In this document: piece by piece, positions 15,486-25,258 of the stretch
Numbering within the stretch: position 1 is the first letter of the stretch
Layout of the letters: the number at the start of each line of letters is the position of its first letter
Source: Porphyromonas uenonis 60-3
GTDB lineage: Bacteria > Bacteroidota > Bacteroidia > Bacteroidales > Porphyromonadaceae
DNA: 64,000 bases
Direction: 5' to 3'
Assembly: GCF_000174775.1 (NCBI RefSeq)
Contig: NZ_ACLR01000182.1
Coordinates: forward strand, 1 to 64,000
The notes under the pieces: generated by a model
Database searches by the model: none
What the model was told of the DNA's origin: nothing
The model's input: the letters and a program-made list of their open reading frames with translations, nothing else
Program-made: the position numbers and the translations under genes

Positions 15486-16997
15486 ATGACAATCGCAAAT
15501 CTACACCGCCAGCCCCTCTTGAGGGGAGTGACCACGGTCTGTCTCACCCTCCTTGCAGTCGCACTACTATGTAGCTGTAGCGATGAGATGCCGAAGCCTC
15601 TACAGATGACCTTGTCGTCTCGCACCTTCCTCCTCACGGTAGGTGATACAGCTCGCCTTAATGTAGCTATAACGCCACAAGCGACCTCTCCGCAAGTCAC
15701 CTTCAAGAGTCTTGATGAGACCATCGCACGAGTTGATCCTACTGGCCTTATCACCGCCTGTGCCTCAGGCGAGACAGCGATAGCTGTCGCACTCGGATCT
15801 CTACGGGATACTTGTCGGGTGCAGGTCTCTGCACAGGCAGTGGCTATATCACTCCCCGAGACTGATATAAGTGTTGTCGAGGGTGATACTACACGAATCC
15901 GCTATACGGTATCTCCTGAGGGCACTCCGGTGACTTTTACCTCTGCAGCTCCTCAGGTCGCCACGGTGGATGATCGTGGATGTGTCAGAGGTGTCTCCGT
16001 AGGCGAGACGACGATCATGCTACAAGCTCTCTCGACACAGGTCTCTGTGAGGGTGTCTGTGACGGCTCCTAATATTAAGGTATCGACAGAGTTGCCTCTG
16101 ATGAAGTTTGCTCCTCAGCGAGATGCTACAGGTCACATCACAGAACCCAGCATTCTATCGTATGAGCAAAGCTTAGGTCGCAGATCGCAATCCATTCGCT
16201 ATAATATGCAGCAGACCTACGAGGGCTTTGTAAATCTAGACTTGACAACGATACCAGCCGTCATCTATGGTATACCTACGGAAGATGGTCATGATAAGCG
16301 TATCATAGCCTATAGTAAGGAGACCATAGCACACTGCCCTCGTACACGTACGATGCTACGGAGTAGTGGGTTCTCCCAGATAGAGTCTGCTGTAATAGAT
16401 GTGGCTGGTGAGAAGACTTCGGTCTTGCGCGCCAAGAGTGACATAGATCCAGATATAACGGTCGTGATGATGGATGAGGAGTATCCCGAGTTTGGAGCTC
16501 AGATGTATATGGAGTTTGTCAAGCGTATGCCTCGCCATCATAGTATTATGACCAATGTCCAGGACTTCCCCTCGCTCAAGGCTCTAGCGACTGGCTCGCT
16601 GGACAAAGCGCAAGCTTTCGAACAGCAGTTGGGACTTCGTGAGTTTAGCAAGCAAGACTCAAAGCACTACAGCCGTATGTTTGTCACGAAGAGTGAAGCA
16701 CTAGAGAAGAGCAATATCAAGTGGGTCTACTACACCCTACGCGAGGATCCCAGTCACCCCTTTATCAATGCTGAGCTCAACTGCCCCAATGGCAAGGCCG
16801 ACATCAAGTCTACTGCGCTCAAGGAGTATCTCGCTCGCAACGGCTTTGATCAAGAGTACTACGTCGATGCCACCGCCAATGTGGTAATGGTGTATAATCA
16901 TGATGGAGATCTATGCCAGATCTATGAAGACTCTAAAACTAAGCGCATACTCCTACAGCTAGTCCTCAAGCGGGATTTGCCAAATTACGAGGGCTAG
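15486..16997 (+). CDS. Lipoprotein with two Big2 domains and a paralogous C-terminal domain
   Basis: Encodes 503 residues with a lipoprotein signal (LLAVALLCSCS; lipidated Cys about residue 31 or 33). Two bacterial Ig-like (Big2) domains follow at about 39-120 and 122-200 (SLDETIARVDPTGLITA; TFTSAAPQVATVDDRGCV). The C-terminal 290 residues begin LPLMKFAP and are related to almost the whole mature lipoprotein encoded at 37200-38354: both have LPL-x-KF, CP-x-T-x-x-ML, FE-x-x-LG-x-RE and a final hydrophobic segment. No enzymatic motif. It follows the T9SS cargo gene closely and is probably cotranscribed; a large hairpin at 17053-17103 would end the transcript. Confidence 0.8.
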   Translation: MTIANLHRQPLLRGVTTVCLTLLAVALLCSCSDEMPKPLQMTLSSRTFLLTVGDTARLNVAITPQATSPQVTFKSLDETIARVDPTGLITACASGETAIAVALGSLRDTCRVQVSAQAVAISLPETDISVVEGDTTRIRYTVSPEGTPVTFTSAAPQVATVDDRGCVRGVSVGETTIMLQALSTQVSVRVSVTAPNIKVSTELPLMKFAPQRDATGHITEPSILSYEQSLGRRSQSIRYNMQQTYEGFVNLDLTTIPAVIYGIPTEDGHDKRIIAYSKETIAHCPRTRTMLRSSGFSQIESAVIDVAGEKTSVLRAKSDIDPDITVVMMDEEYPEFGAQMYMEFVKRMPRHHSIMTNVQDFPSLKALATGSLDKAQAFEQQLGLREFSKQDSKHYSRMFVTKSEALEKSNIKWVYYTLREDPSHPFINAELNCPNGKADIKSTALKEYLARNGFDQEYYVDATANVVMVYNHDGDLCQIYEDSKTKRILLQLVLKRDLPNYEG

Positions 16998-17052
16998 CTG
17001 GACGAGTACACAGGAAGCGTTTGCTACTGATACGAGTAGCACTCTTAATTGA

Positions 17053-17103
17053 GTAGGTTGGGAAACGAAAGTAGGTCAGAAAACTTTTTGTTTCCCGACC
17101 TAC
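17053..17103 (+). terminator. Hairpin terminator after the Big2 lipoprotein
   Basis: GTAGGTTGGGAAAC (17053-17066) pairs with GTTTCCCGACCTAC (17090-17103), 14 bp with one T-G pair, followed by TTGATTTTC. The rest of the 16998-17298 gap holds only the ychF promoter. Confidence 0.65.
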
Positions 17104-17227
17104 TTGATTTTCTTAGTGGGTAGAAGCTAGAGTTTAGACATGAACCGTGCATTCCGACAGCGGGTGTTAGAAGTCCCGTGCAAGCGTCACGATGCTGGTG
17201 GATTCCCTCCGACAGCAAGATAATTAG

Positions 17228-17235
17228 TACCTTTG
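17228..17235 (+). promoter_or_regulatory. Promoter of ychF
   Basis: TACCTTTG -7 box, 64 bp before the ychF start. Confidence 0.65.
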
Positions 17236-17298
17236 CAGGAGAGCCGAGCTGACACGAGAGCGAGGCTTCGTCACGTTGTATACTTATCCTTATAATAT

Positions 17299-18402
17299 AT
17301 GTCGCTACAGTGCGGTATCGTAGGACTACCCAACGTCGGTAAGTCCACTTTGTTTAACTGCTTGTCGAATGCTAAGGCGCAGTCGGCCAACTTCCCCTTC
17401 TGCACGATCGAACCCAACGTTGGGGTCATCACCGTGCCGGATGAGCGTCTCAATAAGTTGGTCGAGATGGAGCATCCTAAGCGGACGGTGCCTGCCACGG
17501 TAGAGATTGTCGACATAGCGGGACTGGTCAAGGGTGCCAGTCAAGGCGAGGGACTGGGCAATAAGTTCCTCTCTAATATCCGAGAGACCGATGCGATCAT
17601 ACACTTGTTGCGCTGCTTTGACGATGACAATATTACGCACGTTGACGGTTCCGTAGATCCAGTGCGGGACAAGGAGATCATCGATACGGAGCTACAGCTC
17701 AAGGATCTGGAGACGGTGCAGACGCAACTCAAGAAGTCCGAGCGGCAGGCTCAGACGGGTGGCGACAAGCAGGCGAAGATCCGTGTGGCGCTCCTCAAGC
17801 GTATAGAGGAGGCCCTGCTGCAAGGGCTTAACGCTCGCTCGGTGACGCCAGAAAACAAGGACGAGGAGCAGGCGCTGCGAGACCTTTTCCTCCTAACGGC
17901 TAAGCCAGTCCTCTACGTCTGCAATGTTGACGAGGCGAGTGCCGCCACGGGCAATGCTTATGTGGAGGCCGTTCGCAAGGCTATCGCTCATGAGGATGCG
18001 GAGCTACTGGTCGTATCGGCGCATATCGAGAGCGAGATAGCTGAGCTGGAGGAGTATGAGGAGCGTCAGCTCTTCCTTCAGGAGCTAGGGCTGGAGGAGA
18101 CGGGTGTCAACCGTTTGATCCGTGCAGCCTACAAGTTGCTCAACCTCGAGACCTTCTTTACGGCTGGAGCTGATGAGTGCCGTGCCTGGACTTTTGTCAA
18201 GGGGAGCAAGGCTCCTCAGTGTGCGGGCATCATACACACCGACTTCGAGCGTGGCTTCATACGTGCTGAGGTGATCAAGTATGAGGACTACGTGCACTAC
18301 GGCTCTGAGACGGCTGTCAAGGAGGCTGGTCGCATGGCGGTCGAGGGCAAGGACTACGTCGTGCAGGACGGAGATATCATGCATTTCCGCTTCAACGTAT
18401 AG
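17299..18402 (+). CDS. ychF: Redox-regulated ATPase YchF (Obg family)
   Basis: A 367-residue cytoplasmic P-loop protein of the Obg family that prefers ATP over GTP and associates with ribosomes. Visible motifs: G1 GLPNVGKST at 8-16, switch region [11 protein letters not shown] near 32-42, G3 DIAGLV near 72-77, the NVDE segment replacing the usual NKxD and matching ATP preference, a coiled-coil insert near 130-165 and a C-terminal TGS domain ending HFRFNV. Length matches the family (363 in E. coli). Has its own promoter; guaA follows after 42 bp and may be cotranscribed. Confidence 0.97.
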   Translation: MSLQCGIVGLPNVGKSTLFNCLSNAKAQSANFPFCTIEPNVGVITVPDERLNKLVEMEHPKRTVPATVEIVDIAGLVKGASQGEGLGNKFLSNIRETDAIIHLLRCFDDDNITHVDGSVDPVRDKEIIDTELQLKDLETVQTQLKKSERQAQTGGDKQAKIRVALLKRIEEALLQGLNARSVTPENKDEEQALRDLFLLTAKPVLYVCNVDEASAATGNAYVEAVRKAIAHEDAELLVVSAHIESEIAELEEYEERQLFLQELGLEETGVNRLIRAAYKLLNLETFFTAGADECRAWTFVKGSKAPQCAGIIHTDFERGFIRAEVIKYEDYVHYGSETAVKEAGRMAVEGKDYVVQDGDIMHFRFNV

Positions 18403-18444
18403 AGCCTCTAGTACAAAGTATTAACACCGAAATAGAACCAACCT

Positions 18445-19965
18445 ATGCCGGACAAGATAATTATCGCAGACTTTGGCTCGCAGACTACACAGCTCATCGG
18501 GCGTCGTTTGAGAGACCTGAACACTTACTGCGAGATAGTCCCCTACAACAAGATTCCCACAGACCTGACGGGCGTTCGCGGCGTCATCCTCTCGGGGAGC
18601 CCTTACTCAGTCTATGCTGAGGAGGCTTTTACCGCAGACATAGCCGCTATCCGTGGAAGGCTGCCGATCCTAGGCATTTGCTACGGTGCCCAGCTGATGG
18701 TGCATCAGAGCGGAGGTGCCGTGGAGAACTCTAATACCCGTGAGTACGGAGCCTCTACACTACAATTGGTGGACAAAGACGATCCACTGCTTGCTGGGCT
18801 CTCGCCACAGCACACGGTCTGGATGTCGCACGGTGACACGATCACACGCCTTCCCGAAGGCTTTAAGGTGATTGCCTCGACTCCCTCGGTGCAGTATGCC
18901 GCTTATAGGATAGAGGGCGAGGAGACTTGGGGTGTGCAGTTTCACCCAGAGATACATCACAGTGAGGAGGGTACGAAGCTCCTCGACAACTTCGTCACGC
19001 TCTGTGGCATCAAGGGCGAGTGGTCGTCCGAGTCTTTCATCGAGAGCAGCATCGCCTCGATCCAAGCTCAGGTAGGTGACGAGCAAGTCATCATGGCGCT
19101 CAGTGGAGGCGTGGACAGTTCGGTTGCTGCGGTCCTTCTGCACCGTGCTATCGGCGATCAACTCACCTGTATCTTTGTGGATCATGGGCTGATGCGACTA
19201 GGCGAGGCGGAGCAGATCTTGGCGGACTACAAAGCACTCGGACTAGGCTGTATCAAGGTTGACGCGAGTGCGAAGTTCCTTGATGATTTGGCAGGCGTCC
19301 GAGATCCCGAGGCTAAGCGCAAAGTAATCGGTCGAGACTTCATCGAGGTCTTTGAGGCTGAGGCGAAGAAGCTACCGCAGGCTCGCTGGCTGGGACAGGG
19401 AACCATTTACCCGGACATCATCGAGTCCATCAATATCACGGGCAAGGTGATCAAGAGCCACCACAACGTGGGCGGACTGCCTGAGCGTATGCACCTCAAG
19501 CTGGTGGAGCCGCTGAAGCATCTCTTTAAGGATGAGGTGCGTCGTGTCGGCTTAGCACTCGCTATGCCACGACACATGATCTTTCGCCATCCCTTCCCAG
19601 GGCCAGGCCTAGGCATTCGCGTCTTGGGCGAGGTGACTCCTCAGAAGGTGGCTATCCTCCAGCAGGCTGACAAGATATACACCGATCTGCTCCGCAAGTA
19701 CAACCTCTACGATGAGGTTTGGCAGGCTGGAGCTATCCTCCTGCCGGTGCAGAGCGTGGGCGTCATGGGTGACGAGCGCACCTACGAGTACACGGTGGCT
19801 CTGCGGGCGGTGACGAGCGTCGATGCGATGAGTGCCGACTGGGCTCGACTGCCGTACGACTTCCTCGCAGAGGTCTCTAACGAAATCATAAACAAGGTGC
19901 GTGGCGTCAATCGCGTCTGCTACGACGTGTCGTCGAAGCCACCCGCAACGATTGAGTGGGAGTAA
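18445..19965 (+). CDS. guaA: GMP synthase (glutamine-hydrolysing)
   Basis: Converts XMP, ATP and glutamine to GMP in purine synthesis. The 506 residues contain a class I glutamine amidotransferase domain with nucleophile Cys79 in GICYGAQ and the His/Glu pair in [10 protein letters not shown]; an ATP pyrophosphatase domain with the PP-loop SGGVDSSV near 220; and a C-terminal dimerisation domain ending KPPATIEWE. All key motifs are intact and length is normal. It lies between ychF and panB on the plus strand with short gaps and no intervening terminator. Confidence 0.98.
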   Translation: MPDKIIIADFGSQTTQLIGRRLRDLNTYCEIVPYNKIPTDLTGVRGVILSGSPYSVYAEEAFTADIAAIRGRLPILGICYGAQLMVHQSGGAVENSNTREYGASTLQLVDKDDPLLAGLSPQHTVWMSHGDTITRLPEGFKVIASTPSVQYAAYRIEGEETWGVQFHPEIHHSEEGTKLLDNFVTLCGIKGEWSSESFIESSIASIQAQVGDEQVIMALSGGVDSSVAAVLLHRAIGDQLTCIFVDHGLMRLGEAEQILADYKALGLGCIKVDASAKFLDDLAGVRDPEAKRKVIGRDFIEVFEAEAKKLPQARWLGQGTIYPDIIESINITGKVIKSHHNVGGLPERMHLKLVEPLKHLFKDEVRRVGLALAMPRHMIFRHPFPGPGLGIRVLGEVTPQKVAILQQADKIYTDLLRKYNLYDEVWQAGAILLPVQSVGVMGDERTYEYTVALRAVTSVDAMSADWARLPYDFLAEVSNEIINKVRGVNRVCYDVSSKPPATIEWE

Positions 19966-20003
19966 CCTTTCGCTCAATCAATCTACTTAATATCTAAATC
20001 AAT

Positions 20004-20825
20004 ATGTCCACCTATCAAGCTACCGATAGTCGCAAGGTAACCACCCGACGACTACTCGAGATGAAGGAGCGTGGGGAGAAGATCTCCATGCTCACCGCTT
20101 ACGACTACTCTGCAGCACAGATCATCGACGCTGCTGGTATGGATGTGATCCTCGTAGGCGACTCTGCCAGTAATGTGATGGCGGGTAATGTGACTACGCT
20201 ACCCATCACACTTGACCAGATGATATATCACGGCAAGAGCGTGATGAAAGCGGTGCAGCGTGCGCTGGTCGTCGTTGACCTCCCTTTCGGCTCTTATCAG
20301 GGCAACTCTAAGATCGCCCTAGAGAGCGCCATCAAGGTGATGAAGATCACCCACGCTGATGCGATCAAGATAGAGGGAGGTAGCGAGATCCGTGAGTCGG
20401 TAGAGCGTATCCTCTCGGCTGGTATCCCAATCATGGGGCACCTTGGGCTCACGCCTCAGTCGATCAATAAGTTTGGCTCTTACGCTGTCCGTGCTAAGGA
20501 GCAGGCAGAGGCTGATAAATTGCTGGCCGACGCACATCTCCTCGAGGAGCTAGGTTGCTTTGCCCTCGTACTGGAGAAGATCCCAGCACCGCTAGCCACC
20601 AAGGTTGCTTCTGAGCTAACGATCCCCGTCATCGGCATCGGCGCTGGCGGTGGGGTAGACGGTCAAGTCCTCGTCATGCACGACATGCTCGGCATCACGC
20701 AAGGCTTTAGCCCGCGCTTCTTGCGTCGCTACGCTGACCTTGGCTCCATCATGACTGATGCGGTACAGCACTACATAGCTGATGTCAAGAGTCAAGACTT
20801 CCCGAACGAGGAGGAATCTTACTAG
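20004..20825 (+). CDS. panB: Ketopantoate hydroxymethyltransferase
   Basis: Transfers a hydroxymethyl group from 5,10-methylenetetrahydrofolate to alpha-ketoisovalerate, the first committed step of pantothenate synthesis. The 273 residues show family motifs: [11 protein letters not shown] near 28-38, [11 protein letters not shown] near 51-61, IKIEGG near 120, HLGLTPQS near 145 and [18 protein letters not shown] near 208-225. Complete and of normal length. It starts 38 bp after guaA and is followed by a strong terminator at 20851-20896. Elsewhere in the window coaX acts later in the same coenzyme A pathway. Confidence 0.97.
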   Translation: MSTYQATDSRKVTTRRLLEMKERGEKISMLTAYDYSAAQIIDAAGMDVILVGDSASNVMAGNVTTLPITLDQMIYHGKSVMKAVQRALVVVDLPFGSYQGNSKIALESAIKVMKITHADAIKIEGGSEIRESVERILSAGIPIMGHLGLTPQSINKFGSYAVRAKEQAEADKLLADAHLLEELGCFALVLEKIPAPLATKVASELTIPVIGIGAGGGVDGQVLVMHDMLGITQGFSPRFLRRYADLGSIMTDAVQHYIADVKSQDFPNEEESY

Positions 20826-20850
20826 TCGCCACAGATACATATATAACATA

Positions 20851-20896
20851 GCGAAGGCACCGCCAGCCAGTGAGCTTGGTGGTGCCTTCGCTTTTG
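20851..20896 (+). terminator. Strong intrinsic terminator after panB
   Basis: GCGAAGGCACCGCC (20851-20864) pairs with GGTGGTGCCTTCGC (20878-20891) with one G-T pair, followed by TTTTG. Confidence 0.85.
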
Positions 20897-20921
20897 TTGT
20901 GTCTATGCTCCCCGAAATGAG

Positions 20922-20929
20922 TACTTTTG
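20922..20929 (+). promoter_or_regulatory. Promoter of the glycosyltransferase gene
   Basis: TACTTTTG -7 box. A start site near 20936 excludes the upstream in-frame ATG at 20927 and supports 20981. Confidence 0.6.
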
Positions 20930-20980
20930 TGGAGCACTCTTTCGCTCACTCAGCGAAAGGGTCGCCTAGTCCACATTCTC

Positions 20981-21868
20981 ATGCCAGCAAAGCCAATCTC
21001 CATACTGATTCCCACGCGCAACTACGACTGCCGCCCACTCGTAGAGACCCTGCGTCGTCAGCTCCTACAGGCGCACGTAGAGGGTGAGATCATCCTCGGA
21101 GATGACTCCTCCGATCCTCGCTATGCTCAGCTCTACGACTCACTCCAGCAGGAGGGGCTCATACGGCTCGTCCGCCCCATGACACATCTTGGGGCGGGGT
21201 GCATGCGCAACTACCTAGCGCAGCAAGCCGAGGGCGACCAACTTCTCATCATTGACTCCGACACGATGCCCGCCTCCGACAGCTTCGTCGTGGACTACCT
21301 GCAGGCAGCGCATCCCGATAGGGTAGTAGTAGGGGGCTTTCGCTATCCCACCGAGCGCCCGACCAGCGACAGGCTACTGCGCTATAAGTATGGGCACAAA
21401 GTCGAGACCCGTAGCCTCGCCGAGCGACAGCAAGCGCCCGCAGATGCTTTCGTCAGTATGAGCTTCCTGATACCTCGTCACATCTTTCTAGAGGAAGGCT
21501 TCCCCGCAGAGATGGGCATGGGCTACGAAGACGCCTACTTCGGCTATCGCCTAGCCGAGCGAGGTGTCGTCATCACGCACATCGACAACCCTGTCATCCA
21601 TGCGCTCAAGGAGACCAGCGACCAATTCCTCGACACCACCGAGCGCTACGTGGAGAACCTCTACCGACACCGTGCCCTGCTCGCGCCCTATCCGATACGT
21701 CTCCTCCAGCTCTACCTACGACTGGAGCGCGCCAGGCTCGTCCCGTTGCTCGGCAGCCTCGCTCCGCTCCTCAAGCACCTGCTACGACGGCAGCTCACCT
21801 CGGGCCACCCCTCGCTCCGCTTCTTCGCTCTCTACAAGCTCCTCCACCTCTGTTCCCTCCGATCGTAA
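20981..21868 (+). CDS. Glycosyltransferase family 2
   Basis: A GT-A fold enzyme transferring a sugar from a nucleotide sugar, probably in surface glycan or LPS synthesis. The 295 residues start ISILIPTRNYDC, with GDDSSDPRY after the third strand, the metal-binding DxD in LIIDSDTMP near 98, and GMGYEDAYFGYRLAERG, a typical acceptor-site ED motif. The C-terminus is basic and leucine-rich (LLKHLLRRQL), suggesting peripheral membrane contact. It is monocistronic, between the panB terminator and the U32 gene's promoter. Acceptor and donor cannot be read from sequence. Confidence 0.88.
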   Translation: MPAKPISILIPTRNYDCRPLVETLRRQLLQAHVEGEIILGDDSSDPRYAQLYDSLQQEGLIRLVRPMTHLGAGCMRNYLAQQAEGDQLLIIDSDTMPASDSFVVDYLQAAHPDRVVVGGFRYPTERPTSDRLLRYKYGHKVETRSLAERQQAPADAFVSMSFLIPRHIFLEEGFPAEMGMGYEDAYFGYRLAERGVVITHIDNPVIHALKETSDQFLDTTERYVENLYRHRALLAPYPIRLLQLYLRLERARLVPLLGSLAPLLKHLLRRQLTSGHPSLRFFALYKLLHLCSLRS

Positions 21869-21985
21869 CCTCCGTCGGTCATGTAGCGAGTGCTTTCCTT
21901 GGGAGTAACTGAGACAAGTTCGTTTTTATCACGAGTCAGTCGCTAGGTGAAATGTGCGAAAGTGGGGCGCTTGAGGGTAAGTTTG

Positions 21986-21993
21986 TATCTTTG
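21986..21993 (+). promoter_or_regulatory. Promoter of the U32 gene, at the start codon
   Basis: TATCTTTG -7 box ends six bases before the ATG at 21999. The expected transcription start is at or within a few bases of that ATG. Confidence 0.6.
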
Positions 21994-21998
21994 TACCT

Positions 21999-23339
21999 AT
22001 GAATGAACGTGCAGAGAGAATAGAGTCGGTTGACTCGATCATACAGCGTGAGCTGGTGGTGCTCCCTGAGGAGCTACGTGATCCTAGTCGCTACGAGGTG
22101 ATGGCGCCTGTGGGGTCGTATGAGAGCCTGAGCGCTGCGATACGTGCTGGAGCGAATAGTATATACTTTGGCATTGAGGCGCTGAATATGCGGGCGAAGT
22201 CGGCCTACAACTTTACGACTGACGACCTTTATCGTATCGTGGAGACTTGTCGGAGGAGTGGCGTGAAGAGCTACTTGACGGTCAATACGATCATCTACGA
22301 CGAGGACTTGACACTGCTCCGTGAGATCCTTTACCATGCGCATCAGGCGCAGGTTACAGCAGTGATCGCTGCCGATGTAGCAACGCTGATGGAGGCGCAT
22401 CGCCTAGGGCTGGAGGTGCATCTATCTACGCAGCTCAACATTAGCAACTGGGAGGCTCTGCGCTTCTACGCACAGTTTGCCGATGTGGTGGTTTTGGCTC
22501 GTGAGCTTAATCTAGATCAGGTGGCGGAGATCAGACGCAAGATAGCTGAGGAGCGGATCGTCGGTCCGTCGGGTAGGTTGGTGGAGATCGAGATGTTTGC
22601 CCATGGGGCGCTCTGCATGGCGGTCTCGGGCAAGTGCTATCTGAGTCTGCACCACCAAGCTACGAGTGCCAATCGGGGCAGCTGTGCACAGATCTGTCGC
22701 CGTGGCTATCGCGTCTACGATGATCGCCAGGGGGTGGAGCTGGAGGTGACGCACCCAAACATTATGTCGCCGAAGGATTTGAAGACGATTCACTTCATCA
22801 ATAAGATGATGCTGGCGGGTGTCTCGGTCTTTAAGATAGAGGGTCGCGCTCGTGGCCCAGAGTATGTCTCGACGGTGGTGCAGTGCTACCGCGAGGCTAT
22901 CGACGCCGTCTGTGCGGGCACTTACGACGAAGCTCGGATAGCGCAGTGGAATGAACGACTACGAGAGGTCTTCAACAGAGGCTTTTGGGATGGTTACTAT
23001 CTTGGTCAGCGCTTGGGCGAGTGGACACCTTTTGCAGGCTCCAGTGCTGTGCGGGAGAAGGAGTACGTGGCGCACATTGTCAAGTACTTTAGCAAGATTG
23101 GGGTTGCCGAGGTGGAGGTCGAGAGTGGCGAGCTGGCGCTGGGAGATCGCATTCTGATCATCGGACCGACGACGGGCGTAGTGGATATGACGCTCTCGGA
23201 GATGCGCTACGAGCTGGAGCCAGTCTCTCATGCGACCAAAGGGCAACGCATCTCTATCCCTGTACCACGCAAGGTGCGGGCGAATGACAAGCTTTACCTC
23301 TTTAGGGAGCGAACGGAGGTGCATCATTTCAAGGGCTAG
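21999..23339 (+). CDS. Peptidase U32 family protein (collagenase-like/RlhA-type)
   Basis: Encodes 446 residues. The U32 core begins YEVMAPVGSYESLSAAIRAGA near 32-52, includes LSTQLNISNW near 140, and has the family cysteines in HGALCMAVSGKCYL and RGSCAQICRRGY, which in characterised relatives bind an Fe-S cluster. Known U32 members include P. gingivalis PrtC, first reported as a collagenase, and RlhA/TrhP, which hydroxylate RNA; an RNA-modifying role is the safer guess. The first ATG sits six bases after a promoter box, so the mRNA may be leaderless; the next in-frame ATG is at 22101 (MAPVGS). A thioesterase and cardiolipin-synthase-like gene follow. Confidence 0.88.
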   Translation: MNERAERIESVDSIIQRELVVLPEELRDPSRYEVMAPVGSYESLSAAIRAGANSIYFGIEALNMRAKSAYNFTTDDLYRIVETCRRSGVKSYLTVNTIIYDEDLTLLREILYHAHQAQVTAVIAADVATLMEAHRLGLEVHLSTQLNISNWEALRFYAQFADVVVLARELNLDQVAEIRRKIAEERIVGPSGRLVEIEMFAHGALCMAVSGKCYLSLHHQATSANRGSCAQICRRGYRVYDDRQGVELEVTHPNIMSPKDLKTIHFINKMMLAGVSVFKIEGRARGPEYVSTVVQCYREAIDAVCAGTYDEARIAQWNERLREVFNRGFWDGYYLGQRLGEWTPFAGSSAVREKEYVAHIVKYFSKIGVAEVEVESGELALGDRILIIGPTTGVVDMTLSEMRYELEPVSHATKGQRISIPVPRKVRANDKLYLFRERTEVHHFKG

Positions 23340-23383
23340 CCGAGTTTGACTAAAAGCATTTTACCAAGATACTTATATATCAT

Positions 23384-23833
23384 ATGAAACAACCAATCAA
23401 ATATCAGTATGGTCTCACGCTCAAGGTGCGAGACTACGAGTGCGACCTCCAGGGGGTGGTCAATAATAGCAACTATCAGTGCTACATGGAGCACACGCGT
23501 CATGAGTTTTGGCTGGCGCTGGGCGATAGCTTTGCGGAGATGCACGATTTGGGTCTTGACCTCTTCGTTTACAAGGTCTCGATCACCTATCATCGCTCGC
23601 TACGTAGCGGGGATACCTTTCACACGGCACTGCGTGCGAGACGTGAGGGGGTTAAGCTTATCTTCGATCAAATCATCGTGCGCAGTGACGGCGTGAAGTG
23701 TGCCTCGGGTGTAGTTGAGGCGGTCGCTGTGCAAAATGGACGGACCACTCGTGGAGAGTGCTTCGACGGTATCATGGCTCGTGCGGAGGCTTACAGTGAG
23801 AGCCATCCGTATGACTTAACAATCCTCGCCTAA
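23384..23833 (+). CDS. Acyl-CoA thioesterase, 4HBT/YbgC type
   Basis: A hot-dog fold thioesterase, 149 residues, expected to hydrolyse an acyl-CoA or acyl-ACP in the cytoplasm. The 4HBT signature is clear: YECDLQGVVNNSNYQCYMEH near 17-36, with the catalytic aspartate in DLQGVVNN, and YHRSLRSGDTF in the following strand. The C-terminal segment past residue 130 is less typical. Its TAA at 23831-23833 overlaps the ATG of the next gene by one base, so it is probably translationally coupled to the cardiolipin-synthase-like gene, consistent with a lipid role. Substrate unknown. Confidence 0.85.
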   Translation: MKQPIKYQYGLTLKVRDYECDLQGVVNNSNYQCYMEHTRHEFWLALGDSFAEMHDLGLDLFVYKVSITYHRSLRSGDTFHTALRARREGVKLIFDQIIVRSDGVKCASGVVEAVAVQNGRTTRGECFDGIMARAEAYSESHPYDLTILA

Positions 23834-25239
23834 TGCCTCTGCTCCTCTTCGTCCTCTACTTGCTCTCGGTCATCGGGGGCATAGTGATCGTGCTCGGAGA
23901 GGAGCGTAGTGCGGTCTCTTCGATCCCGTGGATCCTGGTGGTCATCTTTCTCCCAGTCGTAGGGCTCTTACTATATATCATCTTTGGCTATTCGCTGAGA
24001 CGTAAGCAGCTGATCGATGTGGAGGTGCGGAAGGCTCTCTCGGACGCGGCTACAGAGACGCAGTCCCTCCCTAGCACAGATGTGGCGGAGGATGCAGATC
24101 ATACGCTGCAGTCGCTCTCCTCGCTGATAGAGAGTGTGAGCGATACGCCCCTGACGACAGCTTATGAGCTGACGCACTATGACGATAGTCGGGCGTGGCT
24201 CTTAGCTTGTCGTGAAGCGATCTCACGAGCAGAGCGCTATATCTACATTGAGCTGTACCGTATTGAGGATGGCCCGTGGCTAGATGTCTTACTAGATCTA
24301 CTCGCAGAGCGCATTCAAGAGGGGGTGTCGCTCTACTGGCTCTACGATGACGTAGGGTCACGCAACCTGAGCCGTCGCTACCGTAAGCGTATGGCGCAGT
24401 TGGGCGGACAGGTGGCTGCCTTTCTCCCCGTACGCTTTAGGTTGCTGACGAGCCGTGTGAACTATCGCAACCATCGTAACCTCGTGGTGGTGGACGGTGC
24501 TGTGGGCTTTACAGGCGGAAACATTCTTCTCTCGGAGCTTTCGCATCTACGTGAGGGACTCTTTCCTCTAGCGACGACTCATCTGCGCATAAGCGGGCCT
24601 GCGGTACGACAGCTGGAGTACAGCTTTGCGCTGGACTGGTACGTGGTGACACAGCAACTGCTCTCGCTACGACAGTTCCCCGCTATGCGGACAACGTCTA
24701 CACCTGTCCAGCTACAGATCTTCCCGACGCACCCTACGGACGACTTCCCTTCGCTAGAGATGATCTTCACGCATGCCTTCCTACAGGCACGTCGGTCGCT
24801 CTACATCGAGACTCCTGTCTTGATTCCCACCTCTAGCATACAGCGAGCGCTCATCTCCACGGCGCTCTCAGGAGTACAGGTGCGGGTAATCCTGCCTCGT
24901 CGTGGTCGTAGTCGACTGGCGCCTAAGGCTTCGCATGCATTCTTTACCGACTTGCTACGGGCTGGCGTGGAGATATACTATTACGATGGTTTGCGTGAGG
25001 CAACCTATGCGGTGGTCGATGGGGAAAGCGTGCTGACGGGTACGCCGTATCTGGACTTTAGAAGCTTTGAGTACAACTTTGATCTGACCACCATCGTCTA
25101 CTCTTCGGAAGTCGCACGGCAGTTTGTCGATAGCTTTGAGGAGGCTCGCTCGCTATGTCACAGAGTCTCCTGGCGACGCAACAGACTTTGGCGACGTATC
25201 GTCTATGGCGTGATGCGTCTACTTACACCGTTGCTATAA
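23833..25239 (+). CDS. Cardiolipin synthase homologue with degenerate HKD motifs
   Basis: The 468 residues have the layout of bacterial cardiolipin synthase: two N-terminal membrane helices (about 1-20 and 30-52) and two phospholipase D domains. The catalytic motifs are altered. Where HxK(x4)D is expected, the first domain reads HRNLVVVD (His and Asp kept, Lys to Asn, codons near 24471-24494), and the second reads EATYAVVD (His to Glu, Lys to Thr) before GESVLTGTPYLDFRSFEYNFD. The structural GFTGG and FRSFE segments remain. It may be inactive, regulatory, or use a different chemistry. The overlapping upstream thioesterase gene suggests a lipid setting. Confidence 0.8.
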   Translation: MPLLLFVLYLLSVIGGIVIVLGEERSAVSSIPWILVVIFLPVVGLLLYIIFGYSLRRKQLIDVEVRKALSDAATETQSLPSTDVAEDADHTLQSLSSLIESVSDTPLTTAYELTHYDDSRAWLLACREAISRAERYIYIELYRIEDGPWLDVLLDLLAERIQEGVSLYWLYDDVGSRNLSRRYRKRMAQLGGQVAAFLPVRFRLLTSRVNYRNHRNLVVVDGAVGFTGGNILLSELSHLREGLFPLATTHLRISGPAVRQLEYSFALDWYVVTQQLLSLRQFPAMRTTSTPVQLQIFPTHPTDDFPSLEMIFTHAFLQARRSLYIETPVLIPTSSIQRALISTALSGVQVRVILPRRGRSRLAPKASHAFFTDLLRAGVEIYYYDGLREATYAVVDGESVLTGTPYLDFRSFEYNFDLTTIVYSSEVARQFVDSFEEARSLCHRVSWRRNRLWRRIVYGVMRLLTPLL

Positions 25240-25258
25240 AAGAGCGCTGATTGCGCTA

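Noticed and set aside
21999-23339. Naming the U32 gene prtC collagenase
   Set aside because: Collagenase activity is reported for only part of the family, and better-studied U32 members modify RNA; sequence alone does not support the name.
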